Assembly: GCA_963815495.1 (NCBI GenBank) | Contig: CAWFGW010000033.1 | Location: 62,001-126,000, forward strand | Reading direction: 5' to 3' | DNA: 64,000 nt | Origin: CAWFGW01 sp963815495 | Lineage (GTDB): Bacteria > Bacteroidota > Bacteroidia > Cytophagales > JAAEPT01 | Shown: positions 36,065 through 45,146 of the stretch, one piece after another | Numbering within the stretch: the first letter of the stretch is position 1 | Layout of the letters: every line of letters begins with the position of its first letter | Notes under the pieces: generated by a model | The model's input: only the letters and a program-made list of their open reading frames with translations | Databases searched by the model: none | What the model was told of the DNA's origin: nothing | Translations under genes and position numbers: made by a program

Positions 36065-37342
36065 ATGAGACATTTAAGAAACAGTAAAGACATTTATGTT
36101 GATTATAAAAAACCATTGACCATTGTAAAAATAATTTTTTTATGTTGGGGGTTTATTACAGTTGTCAACCCTTTCTTAATAAGAGAATTAAGTCATGGTG
36201 TAGGTTTTACTGACAAACAAAATAGTTTGTTAGATTACGTTTTTTATGCTTCGTATTTTGTTTTTGGATTAGCTGGAGCTACTCTAATTAACAAATTTGG
36301 TTTCAAAAAGGCATTAATGTATGGCTTGGGAGTCGCGGCATCTTCTGTGTTTTTAATGGTAACTGGTGCTCGTTCTGCAGATTTTAACTTGATATTTATA
36401 GCAGTCGTTATCCAAGGAGCTGGGTTTTCTATACTACAAGTAGCAGCTAATCCCTATGTGATTTTAATAGGTAAACCAGAAGAGGGTTCTTCACGGTTGT
36501 CAGCAGCGGGAGCTTACAATTCATTCGGTACTTGGTTAGCGCCATTAATGGGGTCTTTAATTGCTGCTGCGGGCGTTCCTCAAGATTTATTAGATGGTCA
36601 AAATTTAATAGCGATTCAATCATATAAAACTGAACTTGTAGTATTACCTTATGTTTTAATTACAGTAGTTTTTGTTGGGATGATTGTTTTAGTGAATTTT
36701 TCAGACATTCCTGAAATAGATTCTATCAAGGAAATTGACACCAATGTTAAGGATGATAATCGTAAATATGTATTACAATACAAACATGTGGTGCTTGGCT
36801 TTTTCGCTGTTTTCTTTTACGTGGGTGCTGAGGTTAGCATTGCCAGCAAACTTTATGAGTTTCTTAAGGCACACATCGAAGATGATAACTTAAAAGGATC
36901 CATTAGTTATATTATTCCTTATTACTGGGGTGGAGCAATGGTAGGAAGATTTGTCGGTGCAGAGATATTAAAAGAATCGAAGACCTCAAAAGTTTTGTTT
37001 GGAGCGACTTTACTTGCAATAATTTTTTTAGTTATGGCAATATCAACACCTACTCAAGGAGCGATGTTTATGATTTTGGGAGTAGGGTTATTTAATTCAG
37101 TAATGTGGCCAACAATTTTTGAATTAGGGGTTCATGGACTAGGTAAATTTACTGCTTACGCTTCTAGTATTTTAATCATGGGTATTGTTGGTGGAGCGGC
37201 AGTGCCATTCGTAATGAATACGATGATTGAAGAATACAATTTTAGCTTAAATGCAGCTTTGTGTGTTCCAATAGGTTGTTATCTCTATATTGCTTTTTAT
37301 GCTTTAAAAGGGCATAAATACGAAATGAAAGATATGTATTAA
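36065..37342 (+). CDS. Sugar MFS transporter (FucP-like)
   Basis: Polytopic protein of 425 aa with about twelve hydrophobic helices. The FucP-subfamily features are visible: an early FLCWGFITVVNPFLIRELSH helix, GFKKALMYGLGVAASS, IQGAGFSILQVAANPYV and the AAGAYNSFGTWLAPLMGS segment. Relatives carry L-fucose, glucose/galactose or N-acetylglucosamine with protons; the substrate here cannot be assigned. There is no sugar kinase or isomerase nearby. It is monocistronic by position, between the divergent DUF4286 operon and the convergent M61 peptidase gene. Confidence 0.88.
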   Translation: MRHLRNSKDIYVDYKKPLTIVKIIFLCWGFITVVNPFLIRELSHGVGFTDKQNSLLDYVFYASYFVFGLAGATLINKFGFKKALMYGLGVAASSVFLMVTGARSADFNLIFIAVVIQGAGFSILQVAANPYVILIGKPEEGSSRLSAAGAYNSFGTWLAPLMGSLIAAAGVPQDLLDGQNLIAIQSYKTELVVLPYVLITVVFVGMIVLVNFSDIPEIDSIKEIDTNVKDDNRKYVLQYKHVVLGFFAVFFYVGAEVSIASKLYEFLKAHIEDDNLKGSISYIIPYYWGGAMVGRFVGAEILKESKTSKVLFGATLLAIIFLVMAISTPTQGAMFMILGVGLFNSVMWPTIFELGVHGLGKFTAYASSILIMGIVGGAAVPFVMNTMIEEYNFSLNAALCVPIGCYLYIAFYALKGHKYEMKDMY

Positions 37343-37415
37343 AATTTCTAGTAGACTGAAAATTCACTACTAAGGGTGATATAATTGAAGCTTTCATAGC
37401 TACCGTAGCCTGTCA

Positions 37416-39026
37416 TTAAAATTCAATCCATAACGATTTATTTTCTTTGATTTTACTTATTTGGTAAAACCCTAAATGACTCTCATTACTATTGAGTTGA
37501 AATTGAATTGACACATTATTTCTCTCAATATTAAATAAGTTTTTTTCATGCTTTTCGATTACATCGCCAAGCATCAATTTTTTTTCTGATTCTGAGTTTT
37601 TAGCAATATAATAGATTTGTTTTTTATCATTTCGGATAATCGTTTTTAGTCCATAAAGCCGCTCTAGCTCATCGGAGCTTTCTTGTTTTATAAAATCAAA
37701 ACCTACTTTTGGTAGTAACTCTTTTAGTTCCATTTCAATAGGCTTGTTGCCGAAAATATAGTTGGTAAAATAGGTGGTGCCATCAATATATTGTTCAATA
37801 ATTTGCAAATAGTCAGTAGTAGAATAACCCTTCTTAGTATCTCCAAATTCACGCCATAAATCTAACATGACATTTTGAAGCGAATGTTTACCATTAGACT
37901 CAATAATGATTTTTAAGTCCAGCAGTAAAGCACATAAGGCTCCCTCATTATATATGGATACCTTCCGGTGGGGCGCACCCAATTTGTAGCCGTCAAGCCA
38001 TAAATCCATCGAAGATTCAATCAAAGTTGAGGTTTCTCGTCCGTCATTTTGAAAGTGTTTTTTTAAAAGGTTGTTCACCTCAATTAAATATTCTTCTAAA
38101 GAAAAAACACCACTCTTATAAAGCATTAAATCTCCATAATAAGTTGTGAGACCTTCAGTAATGAAGCCAGTAGTGTGATAGGTTTCCGTTGAGAAATCAT
38201 AGGGTACCATCTCTTTCGGACGAATACGTGTCACATTCCATGCATGAAAAAGCTCATGAGAACTTACACCTAATAATTCTTTATAGAGTTCTGCAGAGTT
38301 TAGGTCTTTGTCTGGACCTAAAGTAATGACTGTAGCGTTTTGGTGCTCCACACCATGATAGTGCTTATATGGTAATGCTTGTATTAAAAAGTGATAATCA
38401 GTTGAAGGGAATGAGCCGCCAAAAAAGTCAACTTGTGTTTGTGTGAACCGTTTGAAGTCAGTCAAAAGTTGGGTTTCGTCTGGAGTCCAATTACCTTGTA
38501 TATGGATATGAAAAGTAGTTTCACCGACCTGATACTTCAATGATTTTACGGAGCTGGAAGCGATTACGGGACTATCTACCAATTCAGAATAACTATCAGC
38601 ATACAGCGTGTGATGCTGTGTTTTTAAGCTAGAGACGAGGCGATAGGCGTCTGGCAATGAAAATATTATTTCTATAGGTTCGTGTTCTAAAGTTTCCACC
38701 TTTGGAATGCAATTAATAAAATTGAGATAAAGCTGTTCCTCATCCAACCATGAGCTACCAGCATCCATTCGTGCGGCATAAAACTGATAACTAATTTCAA
38801 CTTCACCAGTAGCATTTAATTGCCAACAGTCTTTGTTGATTTTTTTTATTGTACCTATTCCTTTGGTTAAAATGAGCGGATATATATATTGAGCATAATT
38901 AGCTATTTCATACCTTCCAGGGCGCCAGGCTGGCAATTGGAGTGTAGTAGGTTGCGTAGTTTTAAACTGCAATTTGATGTCGACTAATTGACGTGTTGGC
39001 GTGTGATAAGTGATGAAGATTTTCAT
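37416..39026 (-). CDS. M61 family metallopeptidase
   Basis: Protein of 536 aa from ATG 39026; a start at 39044 adds six residues and cannot be excluded. The zinc motif is SSHELFHAWNVTRIRP (HExxH), and the downstream GFITEGLTTYYGDLML gives the third Glu ligand, typical of M61 glycyl-aminopeptidase relatives. The N-terminal beta domain starts KIFITYHTPTRQLVDIKL; the C-terminal part of about 90 residues resembles a degenerate PDZ domain. No signal peptide is clear, so it is predicted cytoplasmic. The substrate is unknown. It converges on the MFS gene and is divergent from rpmH. Confidence 0.88.
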   Translation of the reverse strand: MKIFITYHTPTRQLVDIKLQFKTTQPTTLQLPAWRPGRYEIANYAQYIYPLILTKGIGTIKKINKDCWQLNATGEVEISYQFYAARMDAGSSWLDEEQLYLNFINCIPKVETLEHEPIEIIFSLPDAYRLVSSLKTQHHTLYADSYSELVDSPVIASSSVKSLKYQVGETTFHIHIQGNWTPDETQLLTDFKRFTQTQVDFFGGSFPSTDYHFLIQALPYKHYHGVEHQNATVITLGPDKDLNSAELYKELLGVSSHELFHAWNVTRIRPKEMVPYDFSTETYHTTGFITEGLTTYYGDLMLYKSGVFSLEEYLIEVNNLLKKHFQNDGRETSTLIESSMDLWLDGYKLGAPHRKVSIYNEGALCALLLDLKIIIESNGKHSLQNVMLDLWREFGDTKKGYSTTDYLQIIEQYIDGTTYFTNYIFGNKPIEMELKELLPKVGFDFIKQESSDELERLYGLKTIIRNDKKQIYYIAKNSESEKKLMLGDVIEKHEKNLFNIERNNVSIQFQLNSNESHLGFYQISKIKENKSLWIEF

Positions 39027-39071
39027 TGACAGCTTTCTTTTCAAAGTTCTGCCTTCTATTTACTCAAAAGA

Positions 39072-39103
39072 TTTGGTTATCCAAAAAAACAATTTTACCT
39101 TTG
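39072..39103 (+). promoter_or_regulatory. Promoter of rpmH-rnpA operon
   Basis: TTTG (39072-39075), 20-nt spacer, TACCTTTG (39096-39103): a full match to the Bacteroidota -33/-7 pattern. It lies about 100 bp upstream of the rpmH ATG. Confidence 0.7.
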
Positions 39104-39205
39104 CCTCCCTTTAAAAAGAGAAGATGCGTTAGTGTCTTAGCTTTGAAAATTAAGAAAATCACTCAGATAGGTTGTGGTAACCTGGATATTAAAATAGATT
39201 GAGAA

Positions 39206-39361
39206 ATGAAAAGAACGTTTCAACCTTCTCGTAGAAAGAGAACGAATAAGCACGGATTCAGAGCCAGAATGGCGACTAAAAGTGGTAGAGCAGTATTAGC
39301 TGCTAGAAGAAGAAAAGGAAGAGCAAAATTGACTACTTCTGACGAGAAATCGCATAAATAA
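39206..39361 (+). CDS. rpmH: 50S ribosomal protein L34
   Basis: Basic protein of 51 aa: MKRTFQPSRRKRTNKHGF at the start, then RMATKSGRAVLAARRRKGR, the near-invariant L34 sequence, with a short acidic tail TTSDEKSHK. It is part of the large ribosomal subunit. It is followed after 18 bp by rnpA, the classic bacterial gene order, and preceded by a phylum-type promoter. It was found by direct reading because it is short. Confidence 0.97.
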   Translation: MKRTFQPSRRKRTNKHGFRARMATKSGRAVLAARRRKGRAKLTTSDEKSHK

Positions 39362-39379
39362 TCACAATAGGTATGTCGT

Positions 39380-39790
39380 ATGATTAGTACAGAACATACC
39401 GCTGTGAGTAAAAATACTTTCCGCAAAGTCGAAAGACTTTGCAGTAAAAAAGAAATTGAAGAGTTGTTTTCTAACGGCTCTTCTTTTTATTTGTACCCGT
39501 TTAGGGTAAAGTATTATTTAGCCAAAAGGGAATATGAACTACCCAAAGTTCTTTTTTCTGTTCCCAAGAAAAAATTTAAACGGGCAGTAGATCGGAATTT
39601 AATCAAACGCAGACTGCGTGAAGCCTATCGCTTGAATAAATCAGTAGTAACCACTTCTTTTGAAGAAGCTGGTATTCAGGTAAATATTGCATTTATATAT
39701 ACTGACAATGAAAAAATATCCTTTGATATCTTAGAGAATAAACTAATTTTAACACTTGAGCGTTTAGTTCATGCGTTAAAGCAGCTTTAA
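39380..39790 (+). CDS. rnpA: Ribonuclease P protein component
   Basis: Protein of 136 aa. Key features are FRKVERLCSKKEIEELFSNG near the start, PKVLFSVPKKKFKRAVDRNL, and the RNR-type motif RNLIKRRLREAYRLNK that contacts RNase P RNA. It assists 5' processing of tRNA precursors. A few extra residues (MISTEHTAVSKN) precede the conserved fold, and an alternative start slightly downstream is possible. It lies between rpmH and the S41 protease gene, with a 3-bp gap to the latter. Confidence 0.95.
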   Translation: MISTEHTAVSKNTFRKVERLCSKKEIEELFSNGSSFYLYPFRVKYYLAKREYELPKVLFSVPKKKFKRAVDRNLIKRRLREAYRLNKSVVTTSFEEAGIQVNIAFIYTDNEKISFDILENKLILTLERLVHALKQL

Positions 39791-39793
39791 ATT

Positions 39794-41452
39794 ATGAAAC
39801 TACGAATATCTTATTCCATAACTGCTATTTGTTTAGTGGTGACAACTTTTTTATTATCTTTTGATAGTCCAAATGATCGATATTTTGATATCTCTAAAAA
39901 CATGGAGATTTTCACTTCAGTCTATTCAGAAGTCAATCGTTATTATGTAGATGAAGTTGACCCCAATGAATTGATGGCGAAAGGTATTGAGGCCATGTTA
40001 GCTTCCTTAGACCCTTACACCAATTATATTCCAGAAAATAAAATTGAGGATTTTCGATTTATCTCGACAGGTCAATATGGAGGTATCGGTGCTGTGATTG
40101 GTAATAGAGATGATAAAATAATGATATTAATGCCGTATGAAGGGTTTCCTGCGGACAAAGCTGGGTTAAAGATTGCCGATGAGTTAATAGAAATAGATGG
40201 GGTAAATGTAGCTGGCAAAAACACATCAGATATCAGTGAGTTGTTAAAGGGGCAAGCAGAAACGACCGTGAGTGTCAAAGTTAAGCGTTACGGTAAAGAA
40301 GAACTCATCCCAATCAAAATTACCCGAGAAAAAATCACGGTCGAAAGTGTTCCATATTATGGTATGATAAATAAAGAAGTGGGTTATTTTAAACTTAATT
40401 CTTTTACCGAAAATGCTACAAAAGACATTGAAAAAGCTTTAAAAGCCTTGAAAGCACAGGGAGCGAAAAAATTCGTTTTCGATTTAAGAGGAAATACAGG
40501 AGGGTTGTTGAATGAAGCAATTGGCATCGCTAACCTATTCATTGAAAAAGGTAAAGAAGTAGTAAGTACTCGAGGTAAAGTTGAAAAATGGAATGCTACA
40601 CACGTAGCACAGAGTCCCGCATACGATACAGAATCTCCTTTAATTATTCTTACCAATGGTAGAAGTGCTTCTGCTTCGGAAATTGTTTCTGGAGTGATGC
40701 AAGATTATGACAGGGGAATCTTAGTTGGTCGTCAAACCTATGGAAAGGGTTTGGTACAAGCAACAATGCCTATTGCACACAACGCTCAATTAAAAGTTAC
40801 CACAGCAAAATATTATATTCCTAGTGGCAGATGTATTCAAGCGATTGATTATAGTAATAAAGATGGGGAAGGAAAAGCAAAAAAAATCCCAGATTCGTTA
40901 TTGGTTGCTTTTAAAACGTTTAATGGAAGAAAAGTATATGATGGAGCAGGAATTTTACCCGATGTTGAAGTAGAATTACCAGAAGCATCCGATGTATTGG
41001 AAGCGCTAGTTGAAAAAAACATTTTATTCGACTATGCTACTAAATATTATTATGAACACGATTCTATTGCTAGTGCACTTGAGTTTTCTTTGTCAGATCA
41101 AGAGTATACTAAGTTTGTGAAATGGGTGGAGGATAATAAGTTGGAATTCAAAATCACTTCTCAGAAGTATTTGGAAGAATTTTCGAAAGAGATAGCGAAT
41201 GATTCTATTTTTCAAGTAGATTTCTCTGATGAAATAAAAGCGATGAAAATGAAATTAGAATCAGAAAAAAAGCAAGCCTTATTTACCTATAAACAAGAAA
41301 TTGTAGAGTATTTAGAGAGTGAAATCTGCTCACGTTATTATTTACAAAAAGGCATCGTAGAATCCTCGTTTAATCATGATCCTGACTTGAATAAAGCTTT
41401 GGAAATCCTGAACAATAAAGCGACTTATAATAAGATTTTAGCCAAACAATAA
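39794..41452 (+). CDS. S41 family C-terminal processing peptidase
   Basis: Protein of 552 aa with an N-terminal signal anchor/peptide (residues of about 7-24), PDZ domain at about 95-175 (GGIGAVIGNRDD, PADKAGLKIADELIEIDG), and an S41 protease domain with nucleophile Ser in TNGRSASASEI and catalytic Lys in RQTYGKGLVQ. It cleaves near C-termini of periplasmic substrates. A long helical C-terminal extension of about 150 residues follows. CtpA-type enzymes are usually in this place after rnpA in Bacteroidota. Substrate unknown; it could act on envelope proteins or peptidoglycan hydrolases. Confidence 0.93.
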   Translation: MKLRISYSITAICLVVTTFLLSFDSPNDRYFDISKNMEIFTSVYSEVNRYYVDEVDPNELMAKGIEAMLASLDPYTNYIPENKIEDFRFISTGQYGGIGAVIGNRDDKIMILMPYEGFPADKAGLKIADELIEIDGVNVAGKNTSDISELLKGQAETTVSVKVKRYGKEELIPIKITREKITVESVPYYGMINKEVGYFKLNSFTENATKDIEKALKALKAQGAKKFVFDLRGNTGGLLNEAIGIANLFIEKGKEVVSTRGKVEKWNATHVAQSPAYDTESPLIILTNGRSASASEIVSGVMQDYDRGILVGRQTYGKGLVQATMPIAHNAQLKVTTAKYYIPSGRCIQAIDYSNKDGEGKAKKIPDSLLVAFKTFNGRKVYDGAGILPDVEVELPEASDVLEALVEKNILFDYATKYYYEHDSIASALEFSLSDQEYTKFVKWVEDNKLEFKITSQKYLEEFSKEIANDSIFQVDFSDEIKAMKMKLESEKKQALFTYKQEIVEYLESEICSRYYLQKGIVESSFNHDPDLNKALEILNNKATYNKILAKQ

Positions 41453-41459
41453 TAATTTC

Positions 41460-42281
41460 ATGGAGATTGCCATTCTGGTTATCTGTGGTTTGATTGGTGG
41501 AGTTCAGGCAGGGCTCCTTGGTGTCGGAGGTGGACTTATTTATATTCTTATCTTGGAAATTTTCTTTGACCAGCTAGGAATTCCCGCAGTTGAAATTCAT
41601 CAGTTTGTGATTGCAAATTCCATTCTGGCTGTTTTTTTTGGCACCCTTAGTTCTTCCATAAAGTTATACCGTAACGGTGATTTTTATCTTCGGGAGGTAA
41701 TAGTAGTCTCCTTGGGAAGCATTACAGCATCATTGTTAGTGTTGCACTTTTTTGTGAATACTTCAGTATATAATAAACTTTACTTCGACTACCTCATCTT
41801 GATCCTGCTTGGCTACATGCTTTTTCGGGTGTTCAAGAAGGTAATGACTGTGAAAGAAAGTATTTCTTTAGAAGACGCTTCAAAAAGCAAGTTGCTAATG
41901 GGCGGTATTGCTGGAGGTATAATTGCTTCGCTTTCAGGTTTAGGTGGGGGAGTAATTATGGTTCCTGTTTTTAATACCATAATAGGTGTTGATATGAAAA
42001 CGGCACGAAGTGTATCCCTGGGCGTGATAACCATTACTGCTTTTTTCATGTCTTTGAACAATATAGTTGAATCAGAACAATATCAACTTAAAACAGTAAT
42101 CCAATGGGGATATATTCTTCCTACAATAACATTACCCATGGTGGCAGGGGTGTTAATAGGTGGTCCACTAGGTGTTAGCCTAGCCAAAAAAATGAGTGAT
42201 AAAACAGTTTCCATAATTTATGCTGTATTTTTGCTGCTCTTTATTATCAAAAAATCATTAGACTTAGTAGGATGGCTTTAA
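41460..42281 (+). CDS. TSUP family (TauE/SafE-like) membrane permease
   Basis: Protein of 273 aa with about eight hydrophobic helices in two inverted repeats, each bearing the Gly-rich TSUP motif: GVQAGLLGVGGGLIYILIL at the start and GGIIASLSGLGGGVIMVPVF after residue 150. The family exports or imports sulfite, sulfoacetate and related small organic anions; the substrate here is not known. It lies 7 bp after the S41 gene, and its 3' end overlaps tsaB by 10 nt, so all are co-transcribed. Confidence 0.88.
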   Translation: MEIAILVICGLIGGVQAGLLGVGGGLIYILILEIFFDQLGIPAVEIHQFVIANSILAVFFGTLSSSIKLYRNGDFYLREVIVVSLGSITASLLVLHFFVNTSVYNKLYFDYLILILLGYMLFRVFKKVMTVKESISLEDASKSKLLMGGIAGGIIASLSGLGGGVIMVPVFNTIIGVDMKTARSVSLGVITITAFFMSLNNIVESEQYQLKTVIQWGYILPTITLPMVAGVLIGGPLGVSLAKKMSDKTVSIIYAVFLLLFIIKKSLDLVGWL

Positions 42282-42973
42282 TACTCAGTATAGAAACAGC
42301 AACTTCAGTTTGCTCTGTTGCATTACATGAAAAAGGTGAGTTGATGAATTATAAAGAAATTAATTCAGATAAATCACATTCGCAATTGTTGTTGCAATAC
42401 GTAGAGGAGGTGTTGAAAGATGCGGGGAAGTCAAAAAGGGAATTAGCTGCTATTGCTGTTTCAGAAGGCCCTGGTTCTTATACAGGTTTACGCATAGGTC
42501 TTTCCACAGCTAAAGGCTTGTGTTATGCTTTGGATATACCCTTGATTGCCATTAATACCTTGGATGCTATGGGTTTGTTAGTGGACGGAGCTAACGAGCT
42601 ATTGTGCGCGCCCATGATTGATGCACGCAGAATGGAAGTATATACCGCACTTTACGATGCCCAAAACCATCGTGTTTTAGCGCCTTGTTCAATGATTATT
42701 GACTCAGAAAGCTTTGCTGAGCAGTTGAAGTTTAATAAAATAATGCTGTATGGTAATGGCGCAGAAAAGTGTAGGAGTGTAATCACACATGAGAATGTGC
42801 TTTTTTATGAGGCATTGCCTTCTGCAAAAACTGTAGGGGTATTGGCTTACGACAAATTTAAAAAAGAAAATTTTGAGGATATCGCTTATTTTGAGCCTAA
42901 TTATTTAAAAGAATTTTATTCTCCAGCCCCAAAGAAAAACCAACTGCTTCAAAATCTTGTTGCTAAATCATGA
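42272..42973 (+). CDS. tsaB: tRNA threonylcarbamoyladenosine biosynthesis protein TsaB
   Basis: Protein of 233 aa: MALILSIETATSVCSVALHE (ASKHA start), then VSEGPGSYTGLRIGLSTAKG, the TsaB hallmark, and APMIDARRMEVYTALYD. TsaB forms a complex with TsaD and TsaE for t6A modification of ANN-decoding tRNAs. Neither tsaD nor tsaE is in this window. The start overlaps the TSUP gene and the stop overlaps the DUF2480 gene by 4 nt. Confidence 0.95.
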   Translation: MALILSIETATSVCSVALHEKGELMNYKEINSDKSHSQLLLQYVEEVLKDAGKSKRELAAIAVSEGPGSYTGLRIGLSTAKGLCYALDIPLIAINTLDAMGLLVDGANELLCAPMIDARRMEVYTALYDAQNHRVLAPCSMIIDSESFAEQLKFNKIMLYGNGAEKCRSVITHENVLFYEALPSAKTVGVLAYDKFKKENFEDIAYFEPNYLKEFYSPAPKKNQLLQNLVAKS

Positions 42974-43482
42974 GTGAAGAAATTGTAAATAGAGTTGCGA
43001 ATAGTGGTTTAATCACCTTAGACTTAGAAGAGTTTTATCATCAAGGTGAGCGTGTCGTCTTTGATATTAAAGATCAATTATTTCAAGAATTAGTCTTGAA
43101 AGAAAATGATTTTCGTGAATTCGTAAAAACTAATGACTGGAGTGTATATCAAGGGAAAAATGTAGCGCTCGTTTGTTCAGCAGATGCCATTGTGCCCACA
43201 TGGGCATATATGTTGTTGGCTTCTGAACTTCAACCAGTGGCTAATAAAGTGGTGTTTGGAGATCTTGCCGCCTTAGAGCAGGCCTTGTTTCATGAAGCTA
43301 TATTAAAAATTGACTTCCAAGCTCTGGAAGGACAGCGTGTTGTGGTGAAAGGGTGCAGTAAACACCCGGTACCTCCATTTGCGTATGTTGAGTTGACAGA
43401 AAAACTGCGCCCAATAGCACGCTCAATCATGTATGGAGAACCTTGTTCTACGGTGCCGATTTATAAAAAGCCACGTGTCTAA
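42970..43482 (+). CDS. DUF2480 family protein
   Basis: Protein of 170 aa belonging by look to DUF2480, a Bacteroidota family with no assigned role. Recognisable blocks are DLEEFYHQGERVVFDIKDQL, VALVCSADAIVPTWAYML and VVKGCSKHPVPPFAYVELTE. Two similar halves around PTWAYM and PPFAYV, each preceded by a Cys-Ser pair (CSADAIVP and CSKHPVPP), suggest an internal repeat with possible metal or ligand sites. Cytoplasmic, no signal peptide. It is the last gene of the rpmH operon. Confidence 0.85.
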   Translation: MSEEIVNRVANSGLITLDLEEFYHQGERVVFDIKDQLFQELVLKENDFREFVKTNDWSVYQGKNVALVCSADAIVPTWAYMLLASELQPVANKVVFGDLAALEQALFHEAILKIDFQALEGQRVVVKGCSKHPVPPFAYVELTEKLRPIARSIMYGEPCSTVPIYKKPRV

Positions 43483-43500
43483 AAATTATCCACATTATAA

Positions 43501-43532
43501 TTGGTCATTTTCAAAAATAAAAACTACTTTTG
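43501..43532 (+). promoter_or_regulatory. Promoter of rpmE
   Basis: TTG (43501-43503), 21-nt spacer, TACTTTTG (43525-43532), matching the TAnnTTTG -7 box. It lies about 37 bp upstream of the ATG at 43569. Confidence 0.6.
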
Positions 43533-43568
43533 CAGTCCGTTTTTCGGTAAGCATTAAACATTAGTACA

Positions 43569-43808
43569 ATGAAAAAAGATATTCACCCTGCATACAAAGA
43601 AGTAGTATTTCACGATACATCAAGCGATACTATGTTCCTAAGTAAATCGGCTGCAGATACAAAAGAAACGATTGAGTTTGAAGGAAAAGAATACCCGGTA
43701 ATAAAAGTCGAGGTTTCTTCTGAATCACACCCTTTTTACACTGGTAAGAAAATGTTCTTGGATACTGCTGGTCGTGTTGAGAAATTCAACAAACGATACA
43801 AGAAGTAA
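43569..43808 (+). CDS. rpmE: 50S ribosomal protein L31, type B
   Basis: Protein of 79 aa: MKKDIHPAYKEVVFHDTSSD at the start and SHPFYTGKKMFLDTAGRVEK toward the end, the L31 type B pattern. It lacks the CxxC zinc motif of the other L31 type, so it is the zinc-independent form. It sits on the ribosome surface at the subunit bridge. The gene has its own promoter and is followed by a perfect hairpin terminator, so it is a single-gene unit. Confidence 0.96.
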   Translation: MKKDIHPAYKEVVFHDTSSDTMFLSKSAADTKETIEFEGKEYPVIKVEVSSESHPFYTGKKMFLDTAGRVEKFNKRYKK

Positions 43809-43836
43809 TTCAAAAGCGATAAGCATGTTAATTTCT

Positions 43837-43867
43837 AAGTCTCTCAATCACTTGAGAGACTTTTTTT
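43837..43867 (+). terminator. Terminator after rpmE
   Basis: Perfect 11-bp stem AAGTCTCTCAA with TTGAGAGACTT, TCAC loop, then a run of T. Confidence 0.9.
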
Positions 43868-43984
43868 GTTTTCATTCACCCAACTCGAGAGTTTTACTTT
43901 TCATCGCTTAACAGATGTTTTGGTTAGGAATAATTTTTCTATTGCATCATCTGGGTTTAATTTAAATATCTCTATTTTTAAATT

Positions 43985-45145
43985 ATGCAAGTGACATTTG
44001 TAGATGATGAAACCGCTTGGCAAAACCTGCTGCCACTAACCTATACAAAACCAATTTCCACACTTCGGATTGGAATTTTTACCATTCAAGAAAAGTGGGA
44101 AAGCCATTTGAAAATAACTTCGTCTGGCTATAAAACACGGGGTTACCTCCAAAGCCGTTTTTCAGAACTTAAAACAACAAACCTGTATGTTAATGCCACG
44201 GTGTTACCTTCTTTAGACTTAATATCTTCAATTAATGATCTTATAGAAGGAGAGTGCTTAGTCTATCAAAACACATGGATAGCTTATCGTGGAACTGATT
44301 TTTTTAACAAAGAGCAATCAAAACAGATGGTGTTTGAAAAAGAAATCATACAAATTCACCGGCCTTGGGATTTGTTTGTGTTGAACAAAGCTCAAATCGA
44401 ACAAGATTATAAACTTATTACTGCTGATAGAATCACCCATAAACTAACGGATCCTCATACACGAGTATATGCTTCTGAAAATATCTTTCTAGAAGAAGGA
44501 GCAGAAGTGAAAGCAGCAATTTTAAATGCTGAAAATGGGCCAATTTATTTAGGTAAAAATTCAAAAGTCCATGAAGGTGCTATCATCAAAGGCCCTTTTT
44601 CCTTATGTGAAGGGGGGCAAGTAGTTGCTGGGGCTAAAGTAAGAGAAGGTTGCACCGTAGGTATTAAATCAACAGGTGGTGGAGAATTAAAAAATTGTAT
44701 CATTGGTGACTACAGTAATAAAGGACATGAAGGGTATTTAGGAGATAGTGTCTTGGGAAGTTGGTGTAATTTAGGGGCATTAACGAATGTTTCTAACCTT
44801 AAAAACACCTATTCAAATATTAAAGTCTGGGATAGGATGAAAACCGATTGGCACCTCACCGGTACAAATAAATTCGGTTGTATCATGGGTGATTATGTCC
44901 ATACAGGAATTAGTACGATGATCAACACGGGAACTATAATAGAACCATTTTGTCAGCTATTTGGGGCAGGACTGCATCCCAAATTTCTCCATGCTTTTCA
45001 ATGGGGAGAAGTAGGTGATTATGTCAATTATAATTTGGATAAAGCACTAGCTGTGGCTGAAAAAATTCAAGTAGCTAAAGGAAAAGAATTAACTAAGGAA
45101 GAAATTGCCATTCTTAAACACATTCACAGCTCAGATAAATTTTAA
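43985..45145 (+). CDS. GlmU-like putative sugar nucleotidyltransferase
   Basis: Protein of 386 aa of the Bacteroidota GlmU-like family. The N-terminal part (about 1-150) resembles a nucleotidyltransferase remnant (TYTKPISTLRIGIFTIQEKW, and RPWDLFVLN). From about residue 160 a left-handed beta helix with hexapeptide-like turns (LGKNSKVHEGAIIKGPFSLC, GDYSNKGHEGYLGDSVLGSW, GDYVHTGISTMINTGTII) matches acetyl/acyltransferase trimers. The classical LxxGxGTRM loop of GlmU is not visible at the N-terminus, so nucleotidyl transfer is uncertain. It is followed after 1 bp by the S66 peptidase gene. Confidence 0.82.
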   Translation: MQVTFVDDETAWQNLLPLTYTKPISTLRIGIFTIQEKWESHLKITSSGYKTRGYLQSRFSELKTTNLYVNATVLPSLDLISSINDLIEGECLVYQNTWIAYRGTDFFNKEQSKQMVFEKEIIQIHRPWDLFVLNKAQIEQDYKLITADRITHKLTDPHTRVYASENIFLEEGAEVKAAILNAENGPIYLGKNSKVHEGAIIKGPFSLCEGGQVVAGAKVREGCTVGIKSTGGGELKNCIIGDYSNKGHEGYLGDSVLGSWCNLGALTNVSNLKNTYSNIKVWDRMKTDWHLTGTNKFGCIMGDYVHTGISTMINTGTIIEPFCQLFGAGLHPKFLHAFQWGEVGDYVNYNLDKALAVAEKIQVAKGKELTKEEIAILKHIHSSDKF

Positions 45146-45146
45146 A

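Noticed and set aside
45105..45146. Longer N-terminus for the S66 peptidase
   Set aside because: It overlaps the GlmU-like gene and adds no conserved residues; the ATG at 45147 starts right at the family N-terminus.
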